DNA from: Halobacterium sp. KA-4
GTDB taxonomy: Archaea > Halobacteriota > Halobacteria > Halobacteriales > Halobacteriaceae
Direction of reading: 5' to 3'
Length of the DNA stretch: 64,000 nt
NCBI RefSeq assembly: GCF_021028995.1
Contig: NZ_JAJJZG010000014.1
Coordinates: 1-64,000 of the forward strand
The position numbers and the translations under genes are program-made. The notes beneath the pieces are model-generated. The model did not search any database, was not told the DNA's origin, and was given only the letters and a program-made list of their open reading frames with translations. Positions 7,762-15,676 of this stretch are shown one piece after another; the first letter of the stretch is position 1, and each line of letters starts with the position of its first letter.

Positions 7762-9018
7762 TCATTCCAGAACCCGATGCCGTTTCGCAGTTTCACGAAT
7801 ATCGTCAAGCTCTCCTAGCTCACCCTCGAGTGCATCAAGAGCTGACGATAGAGAGACATCAAGCTCGTATTCGTTGTAGTTCCCGCGTCCACCCGACGAG
7901 TCGACCAACCGCAGGATTCCGTGAAGGCTCAAATCTGACAAGTGGTCGTGTACCCGCCTGCGTTTCAGCGGTTCACTGCCGTGATCACGAAGAACCTCTT
8001 GATACCGTTCATAGATCAGTTTCGTCCGTTCGGGTGTTTCACCCTCTGCTGCCAGCTGGCAGACTGTTAGTAGCACATACTGTCCCTGTCGGGTCAGCGA
8101 ATGCATTCCCTCGACAACCTGTTGGCGCTGAATTTGATGTTCTCCCTCCCGAACGTGCTCCTCGGTGATCTTCGCCTCCCCGTCGGCCATTGCCTCGTTT
8201 TCAGCGATATCGGCTGCTTTCCGGAGTAACCGTAGCGCCTGTCGAGCCGATCCCGAATCCTGTGCAGAGAACGCTGCGCACAACGGAATTACATCTGTCT
8301 CAAGAACATCATCGTAGAACGCAATATCGGCGCGTTGCCGGAGAATATTCTGTAATTCCGTCGCGTCGTAGGGAGGGAATAGAATTTCCTCCTCGCAGAG
8401 CGTATCCTTAACTTTCGGAGAGAGGTTTTCGCGGAATTTGAAATCATTCGAAATGCCGACTACACCTAATTTCACATCGAGATCCAGCTGTGAGCGTGCT
8501 CGCGGGAGTTCGTACAAGATATCGTCATCCGATCCGATATTATCGATCTCGTCCAAGACCACGAGAATCGTCCCACCGACCGACTCGAGGTCATTGTAGA
8601 GTTCGTTGAAGATACGCTTTTGCTGATATCCGGTTTCACTCATGGGTTCGCGTGGAGACGAGACAGTAGTGAGAGGATGGGACGGAGAGCGAATCTCGTT
8701 CACGAGATTGACCGCTACCTGATAGGATGTGGTGCAACCAGTACAGTTGAGTTCGATAACGTTGAGATCGACGTCATCATATTCTTCGGCAGATTCCTGC
8801 AGCTCCTCAAGAAGATCGTGCGTCGCAGCTGTCTTCCCAACGCCGGTAACGCCATAAAGAAAGACGTTGTTCGGTTGCCAGCCCTGAATGACGGGACGGA
8901 GAGCGGCCGCATATTCGTCGAGTTCTTCATCCCGCTCCTCGAGCGTCTCTGGCTGATAATCATCTCGGAGGACATCTTTGTCCTGGATGATGAACGATTC
9001 TCGATTGAATCGGCCCAT
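7762..9018 (-). CDS. Orc1/Cdc6 family replication initiator
   Basis: A 418-residue AAA+ protein of normal length. It has a Walker A motif (GVTGVGKTAA) near residue 60, a Walker B motif (ILVVLDEIDNIGSDD) near 150, a sensor-like VVGISNDFKF, an arginine-finger/box VII region SGSARQALRLLRKAA, and a C-terminal winged helix (RRRVHDHLSDLSLHGILRLVDSSGGRGNYNEYEL). I use the ATG at 9018 (MGRFNRESFI) rather than 9030. Such proteins bind origin recognition boxes and load the MCM helicase. TACTGGCAA-type boxes on both sides make this the likely active initiator of the replicon. Confidence 0.9.
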   Translation of the reverse strand: MGRFNRESFIIQDKDVLRDDYQPETLEERDEELDEYAAALRPVIQGWQPNNVFLYGVTGVGKTAATHDLLEELQESAEEYDDVDLNVIELNCTGCTTSYQVAVNLVNEIRSPSHPLTTVSSPREPMSETGYQQKRIFNELYNDLESVGGTILVVLDEIDNIGSDDDILYELPRARSQLDLDVKLGVVGISNDFKFRENLSPKVKDTLCEEEILFPPYDATELQNILRQRADIAFYDDVLETDVIPLCAAFSAQDSGSARQALRLLRKAADIAENEAMADGEAKITEEHVREGEHQIQRQQVVEGMHSLTRQGQYVLLTVCQLAAEGETPERTKLIYERYQEVLRDHGSEPLKRRRVHDHLSDLSLHGILRLVDSSGGRGNYNEYELDVSLSSALDALEGELGELDDIRETAKRHRVLE

Positions 9019-9129
9019 AGGCGGACCCAAGACGAAGAACCATCATAAAACCAGGGGTTCCAGTATCGCCACTAACCCACCACTCGAACCAGTTATGCCA
9101 GTATCGCATCTACTTATAAAACACACACA

Positions 9130-9331
9130 CTCCACTATTGCCAGTAAACCTTCGCAACAACTGGAGGGGGTCGTTGACCCCTCTCTAGCCAGCGATACTT
9201 TTATTATAATAGGCGTAAAACCAAAACCGTACTAGCGGAAACGCAAATAGCTGTAGTGGGTGGAGTAATAGCAACTAGACTAGAGACGTGACAGCTTCTG
9301 CCCTCCCGTCTCGTTACTGGCAATAGTGGAG
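9130..9331. other. Candidate replication origin: AT-rich block between inverted iterons
   Basis: TTACTGGCAATAGTGGAG lies inverted at 9130-9147 and direct at 9314-9331, 166 bp apart. Between them is an AT-rich run (ATACTTTTATTATAATAGG, near 9194-9212) that could serve as the unwinding element. Further partial boxes flank the pair (TTGGCAATACTGGCAACTC near 9360). An AT-rich element between inverted origin boxes upstream of a cdc6 gene is the known layout of haloarchaeal origins. The boxes differ from the usual haloarchaeal ORB sequence, so this would be a plasmid-specific type. Confidence 0.7.
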
Positions 9332-9584
9332 TGAGAGAGGTACTTAAACGACGGTATTATTGGCAATACTGGCAACTCTGGTCGTCCTCTCCCTGCTTCC
9401 ATCGTTGCCTGCCCGATATTCCAGCTGAAATCTACCCTTCCCGACACCAACCGATCGATGACCGTGGACCTCTTTCCACATGTTTCGCTCGTTCCCACTT
9501 CCCGATGATGACCGTTTCTGAATCTACTCTCCGTGATCCCTGTCGTTCATCGTGGTTCGAATTTCGACCGATATAGATCATCGA

Positions 9585-9624
9585 TTAACCAACAAAGCGC
9601 ACGTATTGACGGTCTGTTGGTTAA
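9585..9624. repeat. Bipartite inverted repeat, copy C
   Basis: TTAACCAACA (9585-9594), 20 bp, TGTTGGTTAA (9615-9624). It lies in the gap between the origin region and the 3' end of the broken second orc gene. It is one base shorter in the spacer than the other copies. Confidence 0.85.
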
Positions 9625-9748
9625 CTGTTCATGGCCTATGCTCGATTCGCGGTCGGTACTCCGTACTAGTATCCCGTGATTTCGGCGTTTTTCGATTCCG
9701 CAAGGGTTCGCTTGATTGCCGCTCGATCTCACCCAAGGAGACAAGATA

Positions 9749-10710
9749 TTACTGCATTAGCGACGCAACTTCCGAACCGACGAGTGAGTACTTCCGGTCC
9801 CGGCTCGTGCCTTTCGCATCAAGGAGGTTGTACTGGGCCATCTTGGAGAGATACGTCCGCACTGTCCGTTTGGTCCGGGGGTCATCGACGTCCTCGGTAT
9901 AGCGCTCGTGAATCTCGCTCGGGCCGACTGGGCCGTGCTCACGAACGATGTCGTAGACGGCGCGCTGGTGTGGCGTGAGCGAGTCGAGGCTCTTCTGCTT
10001 GATTTGGGCCCGAGCATCCTCGGCGGCGTCCAGGAGAATGTCGTCGGTGATGCGCTCGTGGTTTTCGCGATCTGCTTTGCCGGCGGCCGTTCGGAGGATG
10101 CCGATTGCGAGTCGGGCGTCGCCGGCGGCGGCGATCCGATAGAGCTGGTTGTCGGTGATGACGTCCTCGTCGAGGCCCCACTTCGCCCGCGCACTCAGGA
10201 TCTCGTACAGCTGCTCGTCGTGGTACTTGTCCATCCGGACGTGCTCGCTCGAATGGAGCCGACTCACGAGCCGGTCGTCGACGCGACTGAACAGCTCCTC
10301 TTCCTTGTTCGCGATGCAGATGATCGCGAACTGCGGGAGGCTGTGGAGGTCGTAGATGACGCTGGGATCTTCGAGCTGGTCGACCTCGTCGAGGATGACG
10401 ACCGTTCGCGGGCCGTCGTGCTGCTGGAGGCGGTCGACGAGTTCGTCGTGGGGCGTCGACTGCCGGTGGATGTCGATGGTCGCGCCGAGGTCGTCTCGAC
10501 GTCGAGGACTTTCTCGCGTAGTCGCTCGGTAACGAACTTCGAGATACATGTTTTGCCGGCGCCGCTAGGGCCAGTGACGATGGCGGTGTCGACAGGCTCG
10601 TCGTTCGCGATTGGTTCAAGGACGCTAGAGAGGTGGTTGACTTCGGCGTCACGATGCTCGACTTCTCGAGGGACGAATCCGGCACGGAGGACGCGAGCAT
10701 CGCGGCTCAT
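9749..10710 (-). pseudogene. Orc1/Cdc6 family initiator, broken by an internal deletion
   Basis: The N-terminal part starts at ATG 10710 (SRDARVLRAGFVPREVEHRD; Walker A TGPSGAGKT; ERLREKVLDVET). The rest (LGATIDIHRQSTPHDELV, Walker B TVVILDEVDQLED, and a C-terminal winged helix to 9749) is in another frame. At the junction near 10488-10500 the ~20 residues expected between the Walker A helix and LGATID (a VNCW-type strand) are missing. So a deletion of some 60 bases plus a frame change has destroyed the gene. ORB-like palindromes remain upstream. It is probably the relic of a second origin. Confidence 0.8.
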
Positions 10711-10754
10711 CAGTCTGTAGTCGCCTCATTTTGCGTCTACCCCTAAAAGCGTGA

Positions 10755-10845
10755 TCGGGTCGTTTCCGGAAACGATCTAAGGGGCACTCAATAGCTATCT
10801 TAATTCCTACGCAGTCACGCGGTTCTTGTTTACGGAAAACTAGGG
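10755..10845. promoter_or_regulatory. ORB-like palindromes upstream of the broken orc gene
   Basis: TCGTTTCCGGAAACGA at 10760-10775 is a perfect 16-bp palindrome followed by TCTAAGGGGC. A second, weaker box TTTACGGAAAACTAGGG follows near 10830-10845. TTTCC-GGAAAC with a downstream G-run is the general form of haloarchaeal origin recognition boxes. The cluster is about 50 bp before the start of the orc pseudogene, where such boxes normally sit. Confidence 0.55.
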
Positions 10846-10949
10846 TTTCCGGGAATTTCCCGAATCCGATCTCAGCCAATAAGCATCTCACCAGATGGGG
10901 CAAGAACCCGTTATTTTCGGGTGGCCCTAGTCAGTGAATTTGTGCCCGA

Positions 10950-11046
10950 TAGTGTGGCTAAGCCCCCCAATCCAAAACACTCCATACCGTTGCGCTGTCG
11001 CGCAGCGGAAGCAAAGCGCCCGAGGAGTTCGAAAACCAGTCTATCG
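10950..11046 (+). repeat. Dispersed element, long variant, copy 1 (partial)
   Basis: It begins GTGTGGCTAAG and shares CCAATCCAAAACACTCC with copies at 18117 and 62597. The similarity fades after about 80 bases. The next gene on the same strand starts 112 bp downstream at 11158. Confidence 0.65.
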
Positions 11047-11157
11047 AAATCGTGGCTCAGTTATAACGCCTTGCAGGAGTGACCCGGCTTGAAGTCTCGC
11101 GAGACCTAGTCGGAGTGACGTGGAAAAATTCTTACCATCTAACGGGAATAGGACAAC

Positions 11158-11631
11158 ATGGCCACATCAGATGATTTCGAACATATTCTCGAGCGGGCCG
11201 AAGAACTAGACTGTAACACCGATATCGAGATCGCGTTCATACCATGGAATCTGCTTGCGGCGGACTCTCAAGATGAGCTCGCCTATCATGACGAGGTAAT
11301 AACGGTCCAGAAACTGGCCCAGCAAGAAGACGTTAGAATCGACCAGTTTATCTCATACAGTGATGCAGATACGGTCCAGTTAAACAGTACTGAGCTCTTC
11401 TTCGGTGGCCTATATGTAACGCTAGATTTCGTCCGAAACAACTGGGCGGAGTTGGTCACGCTAATCCAACTGATACAGGAGCACTACTCTCGCCATGATA
11501 TTGGCAGTAAAGCCGAAATCAGCATTAGCGTGGAGAAAGATGATGGAGAAGTTGAAAAGTTCGATTATGAGGGTCCGATTGATGAGCTAGACTCCGTTCT
11601 TGAGAGTGTAAGCAGCTTAGACGATGATTGA
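11158..11631 (+). CDS. Unrecognised protein, first gene of an overlapping pair
   Basis: A 157-residue acidic protein without a confident family. The C-terminal half (AELVTLIQLIQEHYSRHDIG, then AEISISVEKDDGEVEKFDYEG, then ELDSVLESV) has the helix-two-strands-helix order of small effector-associated domains found in bacterial conflict systems. This is only a pattern resemblance. It overlaps the next gene by 8 bases. Base composition is more AT-rich than most of the window, which suggests separate acquisition. A dispersed element lies just upstream. Confidence 0.6.
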   Translation: MATSDDFEHILERAEELDCNTDIEIAFIPWNLLAADSQDELAYHDEVITVQKLAQQEDVRIDQFISYSDADTVQLNSTELFFGGLYVTLDFVRNNWAELVTLIQLIQEHYSRHDIGSKAEISISVEKDDGEVEKFDYEGPIDELDSVLESVSSLDDD

Positions 11632-12274
11632 CTTAGTTCCTATTAGGATGCAACACGAGACATTTGAGTTACTAAATGTGGCTGAGGATGTGTCTGAGAA
11701 CGTTCACCAAGTAAACAACCTTTCTAAATCCGAAGAGTCACGCGAAAAGGTGATTGCCCAAGCAGAAAAACTTGTAGAAAAATCAGAAGAGTATAAACAG
11801 GCTGTCAAGCAGAGGAATGAAAACCCAAAGTGCGCTAATCGAATACTGAGTATCGAAGAAGCGGGCAAAGCTTGGAGCCTTGCCCTTCAGATGTGGAGTG
11901 AATTGCGGGCGGAAGAGTGGGAATCTGCTTGGGACAAGATGGTTTATGCTCAGCGGCATGCCCAAGCGTCTGTACGGGCAGATATGCTGGGTGACAAACT
12001 CAATATGACACCATTCTATAAGCGACTCAATATTATTGAGGAGTTGTTATTCCCAGATCAATTGTTTTCGAGTACAGGGATGCAGATTGGTACCGGGATA
12101 TGCACCCTCTGTGAATCTGAGTACTCAGAGTGCCACCATATCAAAGGTCAAGCCTACAACGGAGAGTTTTGCGTAGTTAGGCTGGAAGACCCAAAGGAAG
12201 TCGACCATCTTGCACTAGTTGAGGATCCTGACGACAAGACCTTGCGAGTCGACGCGCTAACTCCTCTGGAATAA
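11624..12274 (+). CDS. Unrecognised protein with C-terminal Cys/His cluster, second gene of the pair
   Basis: A 216-residue protein. Residues ~10-150 are helical and lysine/glutamate-rich (EKVIAQAEKLVEKSEEYKQ), unlike the acidic neighbours. Near residues 160-185 there is CTLCESEYSECHHIKGQAYNG followed by EFC, a CxxC-x6-CHHIxG-x2-YxG-x2-C arrangement that looks like a zinc-binding module. It overlaps the 11158 gene and is presumably co-translated with it. The pair sits between a dead origin and a helicase gene in an accessory region, which is the kind of place defence genes occur, but no activity can be assigned. Confidence 0.6.
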   Translation: MIDLVPIRMQHETFELLNVAEDVSENVHQVNNLSKSEESREKVIAQAEKLVEKSEEYKQAVKQRNENPKCANRILSIEEAGKAWSLALQMWSELRAEEWESAWDKMVYAQRHAQASVRADMLGDKLNMTPFYKRLNIIEELLFPDQLFSSTGMQIGTGICTLCESEYSECHHIKGQAYNGEFCVVRLEDPKEVDHLALVEDPDDKTLRVDALTPLE

Positions 12275-12355
12275 CCCCATTCGACAGTTCTGTTCGCTCG
12301 GAGCCCAATTTCGGATTAATCCATGGGATTGTACGTCGTGGTCGGCGATTTCTGG

Positions 12356-12490
12356 TATGTACACACGAAACCACGAATTTCGTGTGAACGAGGCACCTTG
12401 TAGATCGACTTGGAGATACGTCGTGGCCCCTGGTTTCAGAAATGAAATCATGTGGTAGTTCTGTTGTTCACACGACGGGCAATGCAGGGG
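12356..12490. promoter_or_regulatory. TCGTGTGAAC-box region, copy 1
   Basis: CACACGAAACCACGAATTTCGTGTG forms an inverted repeat (arms CACACGAAA and TTTCGTGTG) and continues into GTGTGAACGA. About 100 bp on, GTTCACACGACGGGCAA repeats the box in the other direction. The same set, in the same order and spacing, occurs at 18612-18750, and both are followed by a bipartite TTAACCAACA repeat. It may be an operator of a dimeric regulator. The short gap after 12274 holds no gene. Confidence 0.6.
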
Positions 12491-12519
12491 TAATTTGAAG
12501 CTATTGAGGCAAACCAAAC

Positions 12520-12560
12520 TTAACCAACGAACTGAGCGGACTGCCCCAGATGTTGGTTAA
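12520..12560. repeat. Bipartite inverted repeat, copy D
   Basis: TTAACCAACG (12520-12529, one mismatch to the consensus), 21 bp, TGTTGGTTAA (12551-12560). It is preceded by the TCGTGTGAAC-box region, as at copy F. An ATG inside the right arm is in frame with the next gene, but is probably not its start. Confidence 0.8.
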
Positions 12561-12636
12561 CCCTCGATGGGTATCTAACGCCTCGGTTCTCCCCGTCACT
12601 TACCCGTCTAGCGTAGCAACCGAAACACGTCCTCAG

Positions 12637-13074
12637 ATGGACCTCGGAGAATCGCTGCATCACGAATCGGATGGAAACCAAGAAATTCCACCGATCCAGT
12701 GCGACGCATGCGAGTTAGCACTTCAGTCTCCAGACCGGCACATGCTGTCATTTCTGCTGCTCGACCAGCTTACAGCCCCGCTTATCGGCTGTGACGACCA
12801 CCTCCAGCAGTTCGCTTCGATTTGTGGATACACGACGGAGGCCTCCGCTGAACTTCTTAACCACCGGCCTGCTGGCGGCGTGAGCTGTCCCAGTTGTGGC
12901 CTCGCAGCACATACGCCGCACCAGCCGCTCGTCCCGGTTGAGGACGGTGCTGTCGCGATTCTCACCTGCCCGGAGCATCAAACCGAGATTATCAACCGAT
13001 TCCATACTGGTCTCGACACACAGCACCAACTGACAGTCCAACTTGACACGGCTGCACACCACGACGTCTCGTAA
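12637..13074 (+). CDS. Small protein with several CxxC pairs
   Basis: A 145-residue protein. It has CDAC near residue 24, a Cys with GCDDHL near 54, CPSCG near 87 and CPEHQ near 115, which could form one or two zinc-binding knuckles. I do not recognise the family. The frame is open further upstream to an ATG at 12550 inside repeat D, but residues before 12637 look non-coding in character, so the ATG at 12637 is preferred. Its promoter region carries bipartite repeat D and the TCGTGTGAAC boxes. Confidence 0.55.
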   Translation: MDLGESLHHESDGNQEIPPIQCDACELALQSPDRHMLSFLLLDQLTAPLIGCDDHLQQFASICGYTTEASAELLNHRPAGGVSCPSCGLAAHTPHQPLVPVEDGAVAILTCPEHQTEIINRFHTGLDTQHQLTVQLDTAAHHDVS

Positions 13075-13083
13075 CGAGGTTGT

Positions 13084-13497
13084 TCACTCGTCTGCGAGCG
13101 TTTCTAGGTCTTCAGAGACACGTCCGCAGAGCTCCGCCGCTGATCCATAGTCCTCGTCGTCAAGTGCTAGCAGAAATGCGAGAAGGTCATCCCGAAGTGA
13201 AGGGCTCACGTTGTCAACATTCTCCAAATCTATCGATGCGATTTTCGTGACCTCATCGATTTGGACGAACGATGCAGAATCTTTGTCAGCCATTTTGTTC
13301 AGGGCTACCGTCACACTGACCCGCGGTAGTCTTTCCGCTAATTCTCTTCTATATCGAGCGACTGTTTCAGGTTGACCTCTAAATAAAGGAACCGTAATGC
13401 CAACTACTGTGATCGTTCCGGTAGAGAGCCGTGTCTTCGTGTGGCGTCTGTTAGCGGTCCGGTTGAGAGATGATACGGCCGTGCTCGTCGATGGCAT
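13084..13497 (-). CDS. Hypothetical protein downstream of the helicase
   Basis: A 137-residue product from ATG 13497, or 69 residues from the internal ATG 13293 (MADKDSASFVQIDEVTKIASI). The upstream part (TITVVGITVPLFRGQPETV, RVSVTVALNKMADKD) reads like real protein, so the longer form with a 47-base overlap into the helicase gene is possible. The C-terminus is acidic and helical. There is no recognisable domain. It is probably co-transcribed with the helicase. Confidence 0.5.
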   Translation of the reverse strand: MPSTSTAVSSLNRTANRRHTKTRLSTGTITVVGITVPLFRGQPETVARYRRELAERLPRVSVTVALNKMADKDSASFVQIDEVTKIASIDLENVDNVSPSLRDDLLAFLLALDDEDYGSAAELCGRVSEDLETLADE

Positions 13498-15676
13498 CAG
13501 CTAACGCTGTGTAGAGGTCCGCGCACGACTCGTCAGACTGTTTTCCGTCCGCAGGGGTGCCAAGTGTTTCCCAGTCGCCAACCACAACCAAACGTTTCCG
13601 AGCGCGTGTCAACGCGACGTTCAACCGCCGCGGGCCTTCTTCCGGCACAGTCAAGAACCCACTCCGATTCTCGGCGTTGCTCCGTACCAGCGAGACGATG
13701 ATCGCCTCTCGCTCGCTCCCCTGAAAGGCGTCCACCGTGTCCACACTCACGTCATCGACACCGTCCGCCTCGACCGTCGCGAGCTCCTGCTTGATGTGTT
13801 CGACTTGTGCGCTGTAGGCCGCAATCACGCCGATATCGCTTCCCGGAACTCCCTGCTGGAGGAGGATACTGACCTGTTGGGCGGCTGCTTCCCCTTCCTG
13901 CGGATTCAATTTCGAATGCCCACCCGATCTGGTCTGTTCGTCCCCAACGAGATTGATTCCAAGCAAGGGTTCTAGGCCATCGAGTGTCCACGATTCGTTC
14001 CGGGTAGCCGTCTCAAGCATACCATCGTAGAACTGTTCGTTCGGAAACGCTGCAATCGATTTGTGCATCCGGTACTGTTTCGTGAGCATCACGGCGATGT
14101 CGTTGCCGTACCGATTTAGGAGGGCTTCGTACAGCGACGGCCGCTGCTCGTCGCCTAAGAGGTCGTCGCTGGCGCTGAACGGTGGGAGCTGCTTGTGGTC
14201 GCCCGCCAGCACCAATTTCTCGGCGGCATCGTATGCAATAAGCGTGCCGGCGCGACTTGCTTGAGTCGCTTCGTCAACCACTGCGACGTCGAAGGTGTCC
14301 TGGTCGAATTCTGCTGCTCCGTTTGTCGTCGCCGCAACTACGTCTGCCCCACTCGGTGGTGTCGCACCGTAGTAGCCTTGAGCGACTTCACTTGTGGAGT
14401 TCCGACCAACCCGTGCGATAGTCAGGTCGGTATCGTCGCGCTCTGCAATCGCGTGCAGCGTTCCCTCCTCCGGGTTGGTGAGGGTGCTGTCTCCGACGAG
14501 GAGGTTGTCGACCGCGGGATTCGAGTGAGCGCAGACGAGCACCTGTTGGCCCGCATCCACAGCCGCCTTGATATACGCTGTGAGTGTCCGGGTTTTACCA
14601 GTGCCAGGGGGCCCGTGGATGCAGACGCAGTCATTTGCAGCCAGTGCCCAGATCAGCGCGCGTTCCTGGGAGTCGTTCAGGTCAACCGCCGGATTCGGAG
14701 CCGCATACTTGTTCGGGGTGAATTCGATGTCCGTATTCCCGGTGAGGAGGTCCCGTTTCTCGTGGCTAGCTTTGACGCTTCGGATAGCAGCGTCGCGACG
14801 GTCGAAGGGCGTGGGATTCAGGATCTGATATAGCCACAGCTGGTTCGTGGTGTCCGTGAGGTATTGGCCGACTTCTGAATGCCGATGCACGTCGTTGTTC
14901 ACTGCTTCGAGGCGGAGGCGGCGCGTGTTCACGTCGGTGGCGACGACGTGGATGGGGTCGAGGTCGGTGGCGTCCTCACAGACGACATAGTAGTGGTTGT
15001 CCTCGAAGATGCCGGCATCATCACGGAGGTCGAGGTCGCGTTCTGGCTCGTCCGGGTCCTCAGTGATGAGGATTGCCGAAAAGGCGTTCTGGTTGTTGAT
15101 TTCGTGGTCGGTTGGCTGGAGTGGCCCCGTCAGCCGGGAATCTCGAGATGGCTGGCTTGCCGGCTGTGAGTTGTAGGCTTCCTTTCTGGCGGTGAGGGTC
15201 GCGTCACGTTCAGCGTCGACGACAGAACGGATGTCTCCGAACCACTTGCCAATATCTGGTTCAGGGATAGTGTCGATTGGAGCAATCGTTTCCGGCGGGA
15301 GTTTGGATTCATCGAGGGTTTCGATGTTGTCGTTGTATTCGGGAAGCCACCATTTGAGGCGGTGAGCAAGATTCGTGTCCGTAATGTCGGTGGCGTCGAC
15401 TGTTGTTGGGAGGTTCTTGGAGCTGTCGTAGTATTTTATTGTCTGGTCTTGGGGGTGGTAGCGGACGTATCGGTTGGTTGGGCGGCCGGTATCTGGTTCG
15501 AAGATGGGAACGGCATAGAGGTCTTTCATCGCCCAGCCGTCGTCGACGATGTTGACGGCGCGTTCGCAAGCGGCGACAACATCGACGGTGCCTTTGTCGG
15601 TCTGGGTGAGGGAGAGTTTGAGGAGCTGGTTGTTGTCGTCGTATCGAGACCAGGCTTCGAAGTGGGATTCGTCCAT
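13451..15676 (-). CDS. Superfamily 1 helicase, Upf1-like
   Basis: A 741-residue protein. The N-terminal ~330 residues are a variable region. The helicase core follows: motif I GPPGTGKTRT, Ia VLVCAHSNPAVDNLL, II VVDEATQAS (DEAT variant), III LAGDHKQLPP, IV LTKQYRMH, V VDTVDAFQGSEREAIIVSLVRSN and VI NVALTRARKRLVVVGD. The order and the DEA-type motif II place it in the SF1B Upf1/Dna2-like group, which moves 5' to 3' on RNA or DNA. Plasmid-borne members occur near replication genes and in defence islands. Nothing here decides which role applies. Confidence 0.85.
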   Translation of the reverse strand: MDESHFEAWSRYDDNNQLLKLSLTQTDKGTVDVVAACERAVNIVDDGWAMKDLYAVPIFEPDTGRPTNRYVRYHPQDQTIKYYDSSKNLPTTVDATDITDTNLAHRLKWWLPEYNDNIETLDESKLPPETIAPIDTIPEPDIGKWFGDIRSVVDAERDATLTARKEAYNSQPASQPSRDSRLTGPLQPTDHEINNQNAFSAILITEDPDEPERDLDLRDDAGIFEDNHYYVVCEDATDLDPIHVVATDVNTRRLRLEAVNNDVHRHSEVGQYLTDTTNQLWLYQILNPTPFDRRDAAIRSVKASHEKRDLLTGNTDIEFTPNKYAAPNPAVDLNDSQERALIWALAANDCVCIHGPPGTGKTRTLTAYIKAAVDAGQQVLVCAHSNPAVDNLLVGDSTLTNPEEGTLHAIAERDDTDLTIARVGRNSTSEVAQGYYGATPPSGADVVAATTNGAAEFDQDTFDVAVVDEATQASRAGTLIAYDAAEKLVLAGDHKQLPPFSASDDLLGDEQRPSLYEALLNRYGNDIAVMLTKQYRMHKSIAAFPNEQFYDGMLETATRNESWTLDGLEPLLGINLVGDEQTRSGGHSKLNPQEGEAAAQQVSILLQQGVPGSDIGVIAAYSAQVEHIKQELATVEADGVDDVSVDTVDAFQGSEREAIIVSLVRSNAENRSGFLTVPEEGPRRLNVALTRARKRLVVVGDWETLGTPADGKQSDESCADLYTALADAIDEHGRIISQPDR

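Noticed and set aside
12550-12636. Use of the ATG inside bipartite repeat D as start of the 12637 gene
   Set aside because: The extra 29 residues look non-coding and the codon lies within a repeat arm that is conserved at five non-coding sites. Kept only as an alternative.
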